Part shown: positions 24,295-32,112 of the stretch, in pieces
Numbering within the stretch: the first letter of the stretch is position 1
Layout: each line of letters begins with the position of its first letter
Assembly: GCF_002551245.1 (NCBI RefSeq)
Contig: NZ_NTGZ01000054.1
Span: 1-33,533 of the forward strand
From: Streptomyces sp. rh34
GTDB taxonomy: Bacteria; Actinomycetota; Actinomycetes; Streptomycetales; Streptomycetaceae
Direction: 5' to 3'
DNA: 33,533 bases
Program-made: the position numbers and the translations under genes
Notes under the pieces: generated by a model
Told to the model about the DNA's origin: nothing
Seen by the model: only the letters and a program-made list of their open reading frames with translations
The model's database searches: none

Positions 24295-26912
24295 CAGGAG
24301 GCGGTCCCTTCGAGGGTGCGGACGGCGAGCACGGGTCCCGCGAGCAGTTCCAGATCCGGCTTGATCTGGTCCCGTTCCGGAATGAACTTCACCGAGGGGT
24401 CAGGGGCGTCGGGGGCGTTGACGAAGGTGACGAAGCGCCGCAGCCGCTCCGGGTCGTTGATGGTCTCGGCCCACTCGTCGCGGTATCCGGCGACATGGTC
24501 GGCCATCAGCCTCTCCAGCTCCTCGCAGAGTCCCAGCGAGTCGTGGACGACCACATCCCGGACGTGGTCCAGGCCGCCGTCGATCCGGTCCAGCCAGGCG
24601 GAGGTGCGCTCCAGACGGTCGGCGGTGCGGATGTAGAACATCAGGAACCGGTCGATCAGCCGCACCAGTTCGGCGTCGGAGAGGTCCTGGGCCAGCAGGT
24701 CCGCGTGGCGCGGGGTGGCCCCGCCGTTCCCGCCGACGTACAGATTCCAGCCCTGGGCGGTGGCGATGATCCCGAAGTCCTTGCCCCGGGCCTCCGCGCA
24801 CTCGCGGGCGCATCCGGAGACCGCCGACTTCAGCTTGTGCGGGGAGCGCAGACCCCGGTAGCGCAGCTCCAGGTCGATCGCCATCCGCACGGAGTCCTGC
24901 ACGCCGTAGCGGCACCAGGTCTGCCCCACACAGGACTTCACCGTGCGGAGCGACTTCCCGTACGCGTGCCCGGACTCGAAGCCCGCGTCCACCAGCCGGG
25001 TCCAGATCGCCGGCAGCTGGTCGACCCGGGCCCCGAAGAGGTCGATGCGCTGACCGCCGGTGATCTTCGTGTAGAGGCCGAAGTCGCGGGCCACCTCACC
25101 GATGACGATGAGCTTCTCCGGGGTGACCTCACCGCCGGGGATGCGCGGCACGATCGAATACGACCCGTTGCGCTGGAGGTTGGCCAGAAAGTGGTCGTTG
25201 GTGTCCTGGAGCGCCGCCTGCTCGCCGTCCAGGACATAGCCGCTCGCGCCCACGGTCGGCGCGAGCGAGGCGATGACCGAGCCGACCGTCGGCTTGCAGA
25301 CCTCGCAGCCGTCCCCGCCCCTCGCCTCCTCGCGGCCGTGCGAGTCGAGCAGGGAGGCGAAGGAGGTGACCTCCAGGGTGCGGACGATCTCGTACAGCTC
25401 GCTGCGGTCGTACGGGAAGCAGCCGCACAGCCCCGCGTCCGCCGGAGGCGGCATCAGCTGCCCGATCACCTTCAGGCAACTGCCGCAGCCCGTGCCGGCC
25501 TTGGTGCACTTCTTCACCTCGGGCAGCGTGGTGTGCTCGCAGACCGCGCCCTTGGTCACGTTGTGGCAGGAGCAGATCACCGCATCGTCCGGCAGCGCGG
25601 AGGGGCCGAGCGCCACCGGGCCGCCCGTCCCGGCCGGCAGCACCAGCTGCTCGGGGGCGACCGGCAGCACCGTGCCCGTCATCGGCCGCAGCGTGCCGTA
25701 CTGGTCCGCGTCCCCGACCAGCACCCCGCCCAGCAGCGTCCCGTCCCGCCCGATCACCAGCTTCTTGTAGACCCCCGACCGGGCGTCGGAGTACACCACG
25801 TCGAGCGCCCCCTCGGCGGCCCCGTGCGCGTCGCCGAACGAGGCCACGTCCACGCCGAGCAGCTTCAGCTTCGTCGACAGGTCCGCCCCCGTGAACACGG
25901 ACCGGCCGCCCGTGATCACCTCGGCCGCCGTCTGCGCCATCTCGTAGCCCGGCGCCACCAGCCCGTACACGCGGCCGTCGGCGGCCAGCGCGCACTCGCC
26001 GATCGCGAACACGGCCGGGTCCGAGGTCCGGCACTCCTCGTCCACGACGATTCCGCCGCGCTCCCCGACGGCCAGACCGCACTCCCGGGCCAGCTGGTCC
26101 CGGGGCCGCACGCCCGCCGAGAAGACCACCAGATCGACGGCGAGCGAGGAGCCGTCGGAGAGGGCCATCCCGGTCACCGCGCCGTCCGCGCCCGCGCTCG
26201 TCAGGATCTCCTGCGTACCGACCCCCGTGTGCACCGCGAGGCCCATGTCCACCACCGTGCGCAGCAGCGCCGCGCCCCCGCCCTCGTCCACCTGGACCGG
26301 CATCAGCCGGGGCGCGAACTCCACCACGTGGGTGCTCAGCCCGAGCCCTTTCAGCGCCCCGGCCGCCTCCAGGCCGAGCAGCCCGCCGCCGACCACCGCA
26401 CCGGTCGCCGCGCCCTTCGCGTACTCCTCGATCGCGACCAGGTCCTCGATGGTCCGGTACACGAAGCAGCCCCGCGAGTCCTTCCCCGGCACCGGAGGCA
26501 CGAAGGGGTACGAGCCCGTCGCCAGCACCAGCGTGTCGTACCGGAACACCGCCCCGGACCGTGCGGTCACCGTCCGCCCCGCCCGGTCGACGCCCGTCGC
26601 CGGGTCACCGACGTACAGCTCGATGCCGTGCCGGTCCATGAAGTCCCGCTCCACCAGGGAGAGGTCCTCGGGGCTCTGCCCGTCGAAGTACGAGGTGAGC
26701 CGCACCCGGTCGTAGGCGGGCCGAGGCTCCTCGCAGAGCACGACGACCCGGGCGGCGCCGGCCGCCGGGGTCAGTCCGCGGTCGGTGAGGGCCTCCAGGA
26801 ACCGCTGGCCGACCATGCCGTGCCCGACGACCACGATCGTCGGAACGGCGGTGTGCGCCAGGGCGTTCGGGGCGGCGGCGGTGGTGCTCAGGTCGAAGGT
26901 GGGCTCCGGCAT
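24294..26912 (-). CDS. nirB: nitrite reductase large subunit, NADH-dependent
   Basis: The 872-aa flavo-siroheme enzyme reduces nitrite to ammonium. The N-terminal FAD/NADH module begins TIVVVGHGMVGQRFLEAL and has a second dinucleotide motif, TGAVVGGGLLGLEAAGAL. A BFD-like [2Fe-2S] module holds CSC at 447-449 and CTKAGTGCGSC near 473-483. The C-terminal ferredoxin-like and siroheme/4Fe-4S domains show Cys661 and Cys667 (CVGQTWCRYG) and Cys701 and Cys705 (SGCARECAEARGKD), the usual C-x5-C and C-x3-C set. All cofactor Cys are present. The start ATG has GGAGG 8 nt upstream. The gene is coupled to nirD. A four-box GlnR-like site lies 51 nt upstream, in line with nitrogen control of nirB in Streptomyces. 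Confidence 0.98.
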   Translation of the reverse strand: MPEPTFDLSTTAAAPNALAHTAVPTIVVVGHGMVGQRFLEALTDRGLTPAAGAARVVVLCEEPRPAYDRVRLTSYFDGQSPEDLSLVERDFMDRHGIELYVGDPATGVDRAGRTVTARSGAVFRYDTLVLATGSYPFVPPVPGKDSRGCFVYRTIEDLVAIEEYAKGAATGAVVGGGLLGLEAAGALKGLGLSTHVVEFAPRLMPVQVDEGGGAALLRTVVDMGLAVHTGVGTQEILTSAGADGAVTGMALSDGSSLAVDLVVFSAGVRPRDQLARECGLAVGERGGIVVDEECRTSDPAVFAIGECALAADGRVYGLVAPGYEMAQTAAEVITGGRSVFTGADLSTKLKLLGVDVASFGDAHGAAEGALDVVYSDARSGVYKKLVIGRDGTLLGGVLVGDADQYGTLRPMTGTVLPVAPEQLVLPAGTGGPVALGPSALPDDAVICSCHNVTKGAVCEHTTLPEVKKCTKAGTGCGSCLKVIGQLMPPPADAGLCGCFPYDRSELYEIVRTLEVTSFASLLDSHGREEARGGDGCEVCKPTVGSVIASLAPTVGASGYVLDGEQAALQDTNDHFLANLQRNGSYSIVPRIPGGEVTPEKLIVIGEVARDFGLYTKITGGQRIDLFGARVDQLPAIWTRLVDAGFESGHAYGKSLRTVKSCVGQTWCRYGVQDSVRMAIDLELRYRGLRSPHKLKSAVSGCARECAEARGKDFGIIATAQGWNLYVGGNGGATPRHADLLAQDLSDAELVRLIDRFLMFYIRTADRLERTSAWLDRIDGGLDHVRDVVVHDSLGLCEELERLMADHVAGYRDEWAETINDPERLRRFVTFVNAPDAPDPSVKFIPERDQIKPDLELLAGPVLAVRTLEGTAS

Positions 26913-26962
26913 CTCAGTGGCCTCCGTCGGTTGTCCTCATGCCATGAGGGTGGGCGTGAGGT

Positions 26963-27000
26963 GTTACCCGGCCGCATCCCGCCTGTTTCCCGGGCGGAAC
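26963..27000. promoter_or_regulatory. putative GlnR binding site upstream of nirB
   Basis: Four pentamers, GTTAC, GCATC, GTTTC and GGAAC, are each separated by exactly 6 nt (26963-26967, 26974-26978, 26985-26989, 26996-27000). This matches the GlnR pattern GTNAC-n6-GAAAC repeated twice, with matches of 4 of 4 fixed bases, 3 of 5, 3 of 4 fixed and 4 of 5. The site lies between the divergent nirB and TSUP genes, 51 nt from the nirB start. Confidence 0.65.
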
Positions 27001-27091
27001 CTTGCGCTCAGCGGCGGCGCCGGGGCCCTGTGAGGGGCCAAGGGCGTTCCGGAGGAGAAGTGCCCCGATGACAGGCGTCTAAGGTCGGGTC

Positions 27092-27883
27092 GTGCCTGAC
27101 ATAACACTGACCACTCTGGTGCTCCTCTGCCTCGCCGCGGCCGCCGCGGGCTGGATCGACGCGGTGGTGGGCGGCGGCGGACTGCTGCTCCTGCCCGCGC
27201 TGCTGCTCGGCCTGCCGAACGTCCCGGCGGCCCAGGTGCTCGGCACCAACAAGGCCGTCGCGATCGTGGGCACCTCGGGGGCCGCGGTGACCTTCCTGCG
27301 CAAGGCCCCGGTACGGGTGGGGCTGGCGGTGCGGGTCGGGCTGATGGCGCTCGCCGGGTCGATGACCGGGGCGTTCTTCGCCGCCGGGATCAGCAGCGAG
27401 ACGCTCCGCCCGGTGATCATGGTTGTGCTGCTCGGGGTCGCGGCCTTCGTGCTGCTGCGCCCGTCCTTCGGGGTGCCTGCGGCGGGCGACGGCACGGACC
27501 GGCCGGTCTCCCGGGCCCGGATCGTCACGGCGATCGTGCTGGTCGGCGGCGGTATCGGCTTCTACGACGGGCTGTTCGGCCCGGGCACCGGCACGTTCCT
27601 GGTGCTGGCCCTGAGCGCCGTGCTCCACCTGGACCTGGTGACCGCGTCGGCCACCGCGAAGATCGTCAACGTGTGCACCAACGCGGGGGCGCTGGCGATG
27701 TTCGCGTACCAGGGCACCGTGCTGTGGCAGCTCGCGGCCGTGATGGCCCTCTTCAACCTGGCGGGCGGGATGATCGGGGCCCGGATGGCGCTGAGCCGGG
27801 GCAGCGGCTTCGTCCGGGCGGTGCTGCTGACCGTGGTGTTCTCGCTGGTCGCCAAGTTGGGCTTCGACCAGTGGAACGCGTAG
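27092..27883 (+). CDS. TSUP (TauE/SafE) family membrane transporter
   Basis: The 263-aa protein has about seven to eight hydrophobic segments and the duplicated TSUP motifs: GWIDAVVGGGGLLLLPALLL in the first half and VGGGIGFYDGLFGPGTGTFL in the second. The family exports or takes up sulfite, organosulfonates and other small anions. Transcription divergent from nirB, with the GlnR-like site in the shared intergenic region, makes a link with nitrite or related anions possible but unproven. TAAGGT (27080-27085) ends 6 nt before the GTG start, suggesting a leaderless message; a possible AAGG ribosome site overlaps it. It converges on the sortase gene, whose stop is 3 nt away. Confidence 0.92.
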   Translation: MPDITLTTLVLLCLAAAAAGWIDAVVGGGGLLLLPALLLGLPNVPAAQVLGTNKAVAIVGTSGAAVTFLRKAPVRVGLAVRVGLMALAGSMTGAFFAAGISSETLRPVIMVVLLGVAAFVLLRPSFGVPAAGDGTDRPVSRARIVTAIVLVGGGIGFYDGLFGPGTGTFLVLALSAVLHLDLVTASATAKIVNVCTNAGALAMFAYQGTVLWQLAAVMALFNLAGGMIGARMALSRGSGFVRAVLLTVVFSLVAKLGFDQWNA

Positions 27884-27886
27884 GCC

Positions 27887-28519
27887 TCAGCGGACTTCGG
27901 TGAGGTGCGCGTACGCCACCACGTTGCCCTGGTAGCCGGTCTCCTTCGAGAAGCCGCCGCCACAGGTGATCAGCCGGAGCGACGCGTGCGGGGAGTCGCC
28001 GTAGACGCGCTGGTCGGGGAAGTCGTCGTTGTCGTAGACCTCGATGGCGTCGATCGAGAAGACGGCCGTGCGCCCGTCCTTGCGGACCACCTCGACCTCG
28101 GTCCCCTTGGTCAGGGCCCCCAGGGCGTAGAAGACGGACGGGCCGTCCGCGTTGTCCACATGCCCCGCGACGATCGCGGTGCCCCGTGCGCCGGGCGGGA
28201 CGCCGTCCGCGTACCAGCCCGCGAGGTTGCGGTCCTCGTCCGGCGGTACGTCGAGGCTGCCGTCGGCGGCCAGTCCCAGCCGGGTCATCGGCGCGTCCAC
28301 CTCGATGCTCGGGATGCGGATGCGGACCGGCTCGGAGGGGTTGAGCGGCTCGGCGACCGGGGAGCCGGGCTGGAGCTGGGGCCCGGCGGCGAAGGCCTGG
28401 GCGCTGGAGGGCTGCGGCGGGATCAGCTGGCCGCCGGGGCCGTTCTGGATGAGCCAGATGCCGCACAGCACGGCGATGCCCACCAGCCAGCCCTTGGCCT
28501 TCTGCGCGCTCGGTGACAC
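27887..28519 (-). CDS. class F-like sortase
   Basis: The 210-aa membrane-anchored transpeptidase has one N-terminal hydrophobic segment (GWLVGIAVLCGIWLIQ), a Pro/Gln/Ala linker and a sortase domain from about residue 62. Catalytic His120 (TAIVAGHVDNADG) and Cys186 (LRLITCGGGF) are clear. The family's catalytic Arg normally lies about 10-14 residues after the Cys, but here that segment reads SKETGYQGNVVAYA with no Arg; Arg182 precedes the Cys. The start is a GTG with GAGGA 9 nt upstream. It follows the gene for a secreted protein with a C-terminal membrane anchor by 81 nt, with a 9-bp hairpin between. That protein is the probable partner or substrate. Confidence 0.9.
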   Translation of the reverse strand: MSPSAQKAKGWLVGIAVLCGIWLIQNGPGGQLIPPQPSSAQAFAAGPQLQPGSPVAEPLNPSEPVRIRIPSIEVDAPMTRLGLAADGSLDVPPDEDRNLAGWYADGVPPGARGTAIVAGHVDNADGPSVFYALGALTKGTEVEVVRKDGRTAVFSIDAIEVYDNDDFPDQRVYGDSPHASLRLITCGGGFSKETGYQGNVVAYAHLTEVR

Positions 28520-28552
28520 GGCGTCGTCCTCGGTCGGTGGTCCGGGGCGGAC

Positions 28553-28578
28553 GGGGCGCGCTCGGGGACGCGCCCCGC
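28553..28578 (-). terminator. hairpin between the surface-protein and sortase genes
   Basis: CGGGGCGCG pairs with CGCGCCCCG (9 bp, 8-nt loop) in the 81-nt gap. It could reduce sortase expression relative to its partner. Confidence 0.5.
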
Positions 28579-28600
28579 CCGGTCAGGGGGAAGCGGGGAT

Positions 28601-29146
28601 TCAGCTTCCTTCGGCGCCCTCGGAGCGGCGGCGCAGCAGCCACAGTCCGCCGACGGCGGCCAGGCCGATCACGCCGACGCCGAGAGCGACCTGCGTGGAG
28701 TTCGGTTCGACGCTGCCGCCGACCCCGGTGCGCACATGGCCGGACGGGCGGTCGTGGATGGGCTTCTCGTGCTTGCCGCCGCCGATCACCTCCAAATCAC
28801 CGACGGCGTCCTTGCCGTTGTCGCAGGAGACGATGATCTCGTAGGTGCCGGGCCGGGTGTCGTGCGGCACGGTGAACTTGCCGACCACGACCTCCTTGTG
28901 GGTGCCGGGGCGCATCTCGAAGTCCCCGGCGTCCAGGGAGTTCGCGTCGCCGATGCCCGAGCCCTTCTTGCCGCAGGCGGTGGTGTTCACGGTGACGGTG
29001 GCGCCGGGGGCCGCGGTCGCCGGGGTGATCTCCAGACGGCCGAAGTCGCCCGCGTACGCGGACGGAGCGGCGGCGGTGAGACCGAACGCGATGACGGTGA
29101 ACGCGGCACCGACGGTGCCGGTCACGAGGCGGGCAGGACTGCGCAT
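28601..29146 (-). CDS. secreted, C-terminally anchored protein, probable sortase partner
   Basis: The 181-aa precursor has a Sec signal peptide (MRSPARLVTGTVGAAFTVIA through SAYA), then an Ig-like beta domain: GRLEITPATAAPGATVTVNT, two Cys (CGKKGSG and IIVSCDNGKD) and FTVPHDTRPGTYEI. After a charged linker it ends TGVGGSVEPNSTQ, a hydrophobic helix (VALGVGVIGLAAVGGLWLL) and the basic tail RRRSEGAEGS. That is the layout of a sortase substrate, but no LPxTG or LAxTG motif is present; TGVGGS occupies its place. The ATG has GGAGG 5 nt upstream. The sortase gene follows on the same strand. It may be an unconventional substrate or just a membrane-anchored partner. Confidence 0.82.
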   Translation of the reverse strand: MRSPARLVTGTVGAAFTVIAFGLTAAAPSAYAGDFGRLEITPATAAPGATVTVNTTACGKKGSGIGDANSLDAGDFEMRPGTHKEVVVGKFTVPHDTRPGTYEIIVSCDNGKDAVGDLEVIGGGKHEKPIHDRPSGHVRTGVGGSVEPNSTQVALGVGVIGLAAVGGLWLLRRRSEGAEGS

Positions 29147-29365
29147 GGGGATCCTCCGGGCAGACGGCGCGAGCGGGTGTGTCCTGTCCCGAGCCAACGG
29201 GGGCCCGGCCCGCCACGCCTTCTGACGTGGGGTCAGCTTTCACCCGTACGGACCGGCGCGGCACCCTTGCCGGAAGGGATCGCCGCAGGTCGCGGCGGTG
29301 CGGCTGGGCCGTTCGGTCCGTGCCGGCGGTCCGGGTGCCGATCGGGTGAGCCGCGGACGCGAAAA

Positions 29366-29379
29366 GTGACGCAGGTCAC
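29366..29379. promoter_or_regulatory. Crp-like binding site
   Basis: GTGACGCAGGTCAC fits the Streptomyces Crp consensus GTG-N6-GNCAC exactly and is a dyad (GTGAC-GCAG-GTCAC). It lies 220 nt before the surface-protein start and 70 nt before the strong hairpin. Which transcript it governs is not clear. Confidence 0.45.
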
Positions 29380-29448
29380 ATGAATGACGTGACGAGCCCC
29401 GGGCACACGCAAGACACCCCCCACGGGACGGAACCCCGCCCCCCACGG

Positions 29449-29495
29449 CACCGCCCCCTCCGGTCCACTCCCCCCTTGGACCGGAGGGGGCGGTG
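29449..29495. terminator. 18-bp hairpin, probable terminator
   Basis: CACCGCCCCCTCCGGTCC pairs perfectly with GGACCGGAGGGGGCGGTG, with an 11-nt C-rich loop. It may terminate the DUF5990/aminotransferase transcript from the right or a short transcript from the left. Confidence 0.75.
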
Positions 29496-29638
29496 TCGTA
29501 TCCGCCGCCGGCCGTGCCCGAGGCGGTGCCGTATCCGCCGCCGGTCGTGCCCGCTCCCGGCTCATCCGGCCGCGTTCGCCCCCACGGGATGCCGAGCTCC
29601 GCCCCCGGATCCCGAGCTCCGTTCGCCCCCGGCTCTCC

Positions 29639-30109
29639 TCAGGCTCCGCTCGCCCCGTCCGTGGCGCTCCAGACGATCTGCGGCGGGCGCACCCGGGCGC
29701 ACAGCGGCTGCCCCTTGGCGTCGGTGAGCCCGAGCCGCCCGGTGAGGCGTCCGGTGCGCGCGGCGGCTTCGAGGACGTCCGGATCGATGTCGTCGAACAT
29801 CAGCTTGGCGCGCCGGAACATGGTGAAGACCCCGGCGTCGTCCACCGTGCCCCAGGACAGATAGACGAACCGTCCGCCCAGCCGGTTCTGGACGTAGGGC
29901 CCCGACACCTCGATCCCGTCCGCCGTCGCGGTGGCCGTGCAGTCGAGGACCCACGAGGCGGAGGGGGCGTCCCCGGGGTGCGGGTCGAGCAGCTCGCCCG
30001 GCCGGTCCTTGCGCTGGACGCCGACGTGGATGTTCGCGTACCCGGGAAAGTCGCTGTCCGGGCCGCAGCTGCGACCGGGGAGGGCTGAGGCCTCGATATG
30101 GATCTGCAT
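29639..30109 (-). CDS. DUF5990 family protein
   Basis: The 156-aa protein begins MQIHIEASALPGRSCGPDSD and continues YANIHVGVQRKDRPGELLDP, ASWVLDCTATATADGIEVSG, PYVQNRLGGRFVYLSWGTVD and FRRAKLMFDDI. From memory this is the DUF5990 family, small soluble actinobacterial proteins without a known function. There is no signal peptide. The ATG at 30109 follows GGGGGC. It lies 56 nt downstream of the class IV aminotransferase on the same strand, so the two are probably co-transcribed. A strong hairpin follows about 140 nt beyond the stop. Nothing here shows its role. Confidence 0.85.
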   Translation of the reverse strand: MQIHIEASALPGRSCGPDSDFPGYANIHVGVQRKDRPGELLDPHPGDAPSASWVLDCTATATADGIEVSGPYVQNRLGGRFVYLSWGTVDDAGVFTMFRRAKLMFDDIDPDVLEAAARTGRLTGRLGLTDAKGQPLCARVRPPQIVWSATDGASGA

Positions 30110-30165
30110 GCCCCCATGGTCCGGCACGGCCGAAGCGCGCTGCCCCGCCCTCCCGGGCGGGGTTC

Positions 30166-30978
30166 TCACACGGTGTCCACCGGAGCGGCGTCGTACACCG
30201 CGCCCAGGTCTCTCATCAGCTTCTCGTCGACCGTGAACGCGGTGTCGTCGATCCGCCGCACCGGCGCGATGCCCCGCGAGTTGCAGACGAAGGCGGCCGG
30301 ATAGCGGCCCACCCCGTCCGGGCCCTCCAGCGTCACCGGGCGGCGCGCCGACGGCCGTCCGGCCCGCTCCAGCCCCTGCTCCAGCAGGGTCATCGTGATG
30401 CCGGCGAGCGCCGGGGCGTCGGGCCACACCACCGAGCTCCCGTCCCAGAAGCCGATGTTGGTGATCGCGCCCTCGGTCACGACTCCGCCGGGCGCGGTCA
30501 GCAGCGCCTCGTCGAACCCCGCCCGCCCGGCCAGCGCCCCGTAGTACGTCTGCCCGAACTCGCCCGGCCGTTTGATGTGCGGGGCCGTGCGCGCGTACGG
30601 CACCGACATCAGGCTCCGCGCCCCGACCGGCCCGGCGGCGGGCTCCCGGACCGTCACCATCAGGGTCGTGTGCGTCGCGCCGGGCGGCAGGTAGCCGTTC
30701 ACCCGCACCGAGGCGTCCCGCAGCGCCGCGCCGCCCAGGGCGTGCCGGATCAGCTCCCGCACCCGCTCACCGTCCACCGGGAGGTCGAACAACTCCCGGT
30801 TCGCGGCGTCCAGCCGGGCGAGATGAAGTCCGAGGCCCCGCACCCCGCCGTCCCGCACCTGCAGGGCGGTGAAGTGGCCGAAGCCGTACAGTGCGGGGAT
30901 CCGCAGGTCCTCCTCGGTGGCCGGGTGGCCGTCGAACTCGATGCGGGGCAGGGGCGTGTCCGGCCGGTACGTCGTCAT
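30166..30978 (-). CDS. aminotransferase class IV (PabC/IlvE-like)
   Basis: The 270-aa PLP enzyme of fold type IV opens with LPRIEFDGHPATEEDLRIPA and GFGHFTALQVRDGGVRGLGL. It has HIKRPGEFGQTYYGALAGRA, whose Lys is in the PLP-Lys position, and VVTEGAITNIGFWDGSSVVW, the conserved Glu and loop that bind the pyridine ring. Members are branched-chain aminotransferases, D-amino-acid aminotransferases and 4-amino-4-deoxychorismate lyase. The length and N-terminus fit the lyase/PabC side best, but folate genes are not adjacent. The ATG has only a weak GGTGG site. It is divergent from the FMN reductase gene; their starts are 94 nt apart, with the SoxR-like box in that gap. Confidence 0.88.
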   Translation of the reverse strand: MTTYRPDTPLPRIEFDGHPATEEDLRIPALYGFGHFTALQVRDGGVRGLGLHLARLDAANRELFDLPVDGERVRELIRHALGGAALRDASVRVNGYLPPGATHTTLMVTVREPAAGPVGARSLMSVPYARTAPHIKRPGEFGQTYYGALAGRAGFDEALLTAPGGVVTEGAITNIGFWDGSSVVWPDAPALAGITMTLLEQGLERAGRPSARRPVTLEGPDGVGRYPAAFVCNSRGIAPVRRIDDTAFTVDEKLMRDLGAVYDAAPVDTV

Positions 30979-31034
30979 GCGGCCACCGTAAGCGCGCCGT
31001 CGGACCAGGATCGGGCAGGAAGCGGACGGCACCC

Positions 31035-31065
31035 TTGACCTCAACCATGGTTGAGGGGAAAAGGT
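31035..31065 (+). promoter_or_regulatory. SoxR-type promoter of the FMN reductase gene
   Basis: The perfect 18-bp palindrome CCTCAACCATGGTTGAGG (31039-31056) matches the SoxR box arms CCTCAA/TTGAGG. It sits between -35 TTGACC (31035-31040) and -10 AAAGGT (31060-31065) with a 19-nt spacer, the over-long spacing typical of MerR-family promoters. The predicted start point is at or just before the ATG at 31073, so the message is probably leaderless. Confidence 0.8.
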
Positions 31066-31072
31066 CAACGCC

Positions 31073-31699
31073 ATGGACATCACAGCCGTATCCACGTCAT
31101 CCACCGTGCCCGCCCCCGAGCCCGCCCCCCTCAAGGTGGCCGTCATCCTCGGCAGCAACCGCGACGGCCGCTTCGGTCCCGTCGTCGCCGACTGGTTCCT
31201 GGCCCGCGCGGCGGGCCATCCCGGCATCGAGACCGAACTGATCGACGTCGCCGAGGCCGGCCTTCCCACCGCCATCACCTTCAGCCCCGGGCCCGAGGAG
31301 GCGGCGCGGCTCGGCGCGGTCTCCGCCCGGCTCGCGGCGGCCGACGCCTTCGTCGTCCTCACCCCCGAGTACAACCACTCCTACCCCGCACCACTGAAAA
31401 CGCTCATCGACTGGCACAGCGAGGAATGGCAGGCCAAGCCCGTCGCCTTCGTCAGTTACGGCGGCATCTCCGGCGGGCTGCGGGCCGTCGAACACCTTCG
31501 GCAGGTCTTCGCCGAACTGCACACCGTCACCGTCCGCGACACCGTGTCCTTCCACAACGCCGGCGCGCTCTTCGACGACGAGGGGAGCCATCTGGACCCG
31601 GGGCCCGCCGACGCGGCGGCCAAGGCGCTGCTGGACCAGCTGGTGTGGTGGGGCACCGCCCTGCGCGACGCCCGGAATCTCCGTCCGTACGGCGCCTGA
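31073..31699 (+). CDS. NADPH-dependent FMN reductase, SoxR target
   Basis: The 208-aa flavodoxin-fold protein has the FMN phosphate loop VAVILGSNRDGRFGPVVADW, the TPEYNHSYPAPLKTLIDW motif that is the signature of the NADPH-dependent FMN/azo reductase family, and FVSYGGISGGLRAVEHLRQV. It reduces flavins or quinones with NADPH and probably helps cells meet redox-active compounds. In S. coelicolor the SoxR regulon includes, as I recall, just such an FMN reductase (SCO2478) near the nir genes. The position and the perfect SoxR box here agree with that. There is no ribosome site; transcription seems to start at the ATG. A 9-bp hairpin follows at 31704-31736. Confidence 0.93.
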   Translation: MDITAVSTSSTVPAPEPAPLKVAVILGSNRDGRFGPVVADWFLARAAGHPGIETELIDVAEAGLPTAITFSPGPEEAARLGAVSARLAAADAFVVLTPEYNHSYPAPLKTLIDWHSEEWQAKPVAFVSYGGISGGLRAVEHLRQVFAELHTVTVRDTVSFHNAGALFDDEGSHLDPGPADAAAKALLDQLVWWGTALRDARNLRPYGA

Positions 31700-31703
31700 C
31701 CCG

Positions 31704-31736
31704 CCGTGGGCCGACAATCGCATCGAAGGCCCACGG
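31704..31736 (+). terminator. hairpin between the FMN reductase and cutA genes
   Basis: CCGTGGGCC and GGCCCACGG pair over 9 bp with a 15-nt loop, 5 nt after the reductase stop. Confidence 0.55.
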
Positions 31737-31770
31737 GCAAGGAGCCCGCCGTACTCCGAGGAGACCGACG

Positions 31771-32112
31771 ATGACAGCGCCGCCGGCATGGCTGACCGTA
31801 CTGACCACGACCGACAGCGAGGACAAGGCCGACGCCCTGGCCCGGTCGGCGGTGGAGGCCAGGCTGGCGGCCTGCGCGCAGATCTCCGCCCCCGTCACCT
31901 CCGTCTACCGGTGGCAGAACGCCATCGAGACGACGGAGGAGTGGCAGGTGCTCTTCAAGACGACGGCGGAACGCTACGACGAACTGGAGGAACACCTCCA
32001 GCGGGAGCACGACTACGAGACGCCGGAGATCATCGCCCTGCCGGTGATCCGGGGCGGTGCCCGCTACCTCGGCTGGGTGACGGCGGAGACGGCGCCCCCG
32101 GCAGCCCTGTGA
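31771..32112 (+). CDS. cutA: CutA family divalent-cation tolerance protein
   Basis: The 113-aa protein has the CutA1 signatures: VLTTTDSEDKADALARSAVE, ARLAACAQISAPVTSVYRWQ, EEWQVLFKTT and YETPEIIALPVIRGGARYLG, followed by W. It folds as a ferredoxin-like trimer related to PII proteins. The old link with copper tolerance is weak, and the true role is unknown in most bacteria. The ATG has GAGGAGACCGACG upstream. Its stop overlaps the next start (GTGA), so it is coupled to the gamma-glutamylcyclotransferase-like gene. Length and motifs are normal. Confidence 0.95.
   Translation: MTAPPAWLTVLTTTDSEDKADALARSAVEARLAACAQISAPVTSVYRWQNAIETTEEWQVLFKTTAERYDELEEHLQREHDYETPEIIALPVIRGGARYLGWVTAETAPPAAL

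Larger units (their letters stand above)
29147..29638. other. gene-free region with a Crp-like site and a very strong hairpin
   Basis: The 492 bases hold a Crp-like site (29366-29379), a perfect 18-bp hairpin (29449-29495) and two copies of GTATCCGCCGCCGG-CGTGCCCG starting near 29497 and 29530. Short plus-strand frames rich in Pro or Arg occur but have no good start signals. I see no convincing protein gene. Confidence 0.55.

Noticed and set aside
24495..27071. 858-codon plus-strand frame
   Set aside because: It is antisense to nirB, which has complete cofactor motifs.
29493..29864. Pro-rich plus-strand frame (SYPPPAVPEAVPYPPPVVP)
   Set aside because: It begins inside the 18-bp hairpin, owes its start to a short DNA repeat, and runs antisense into the DUF5990 gene.
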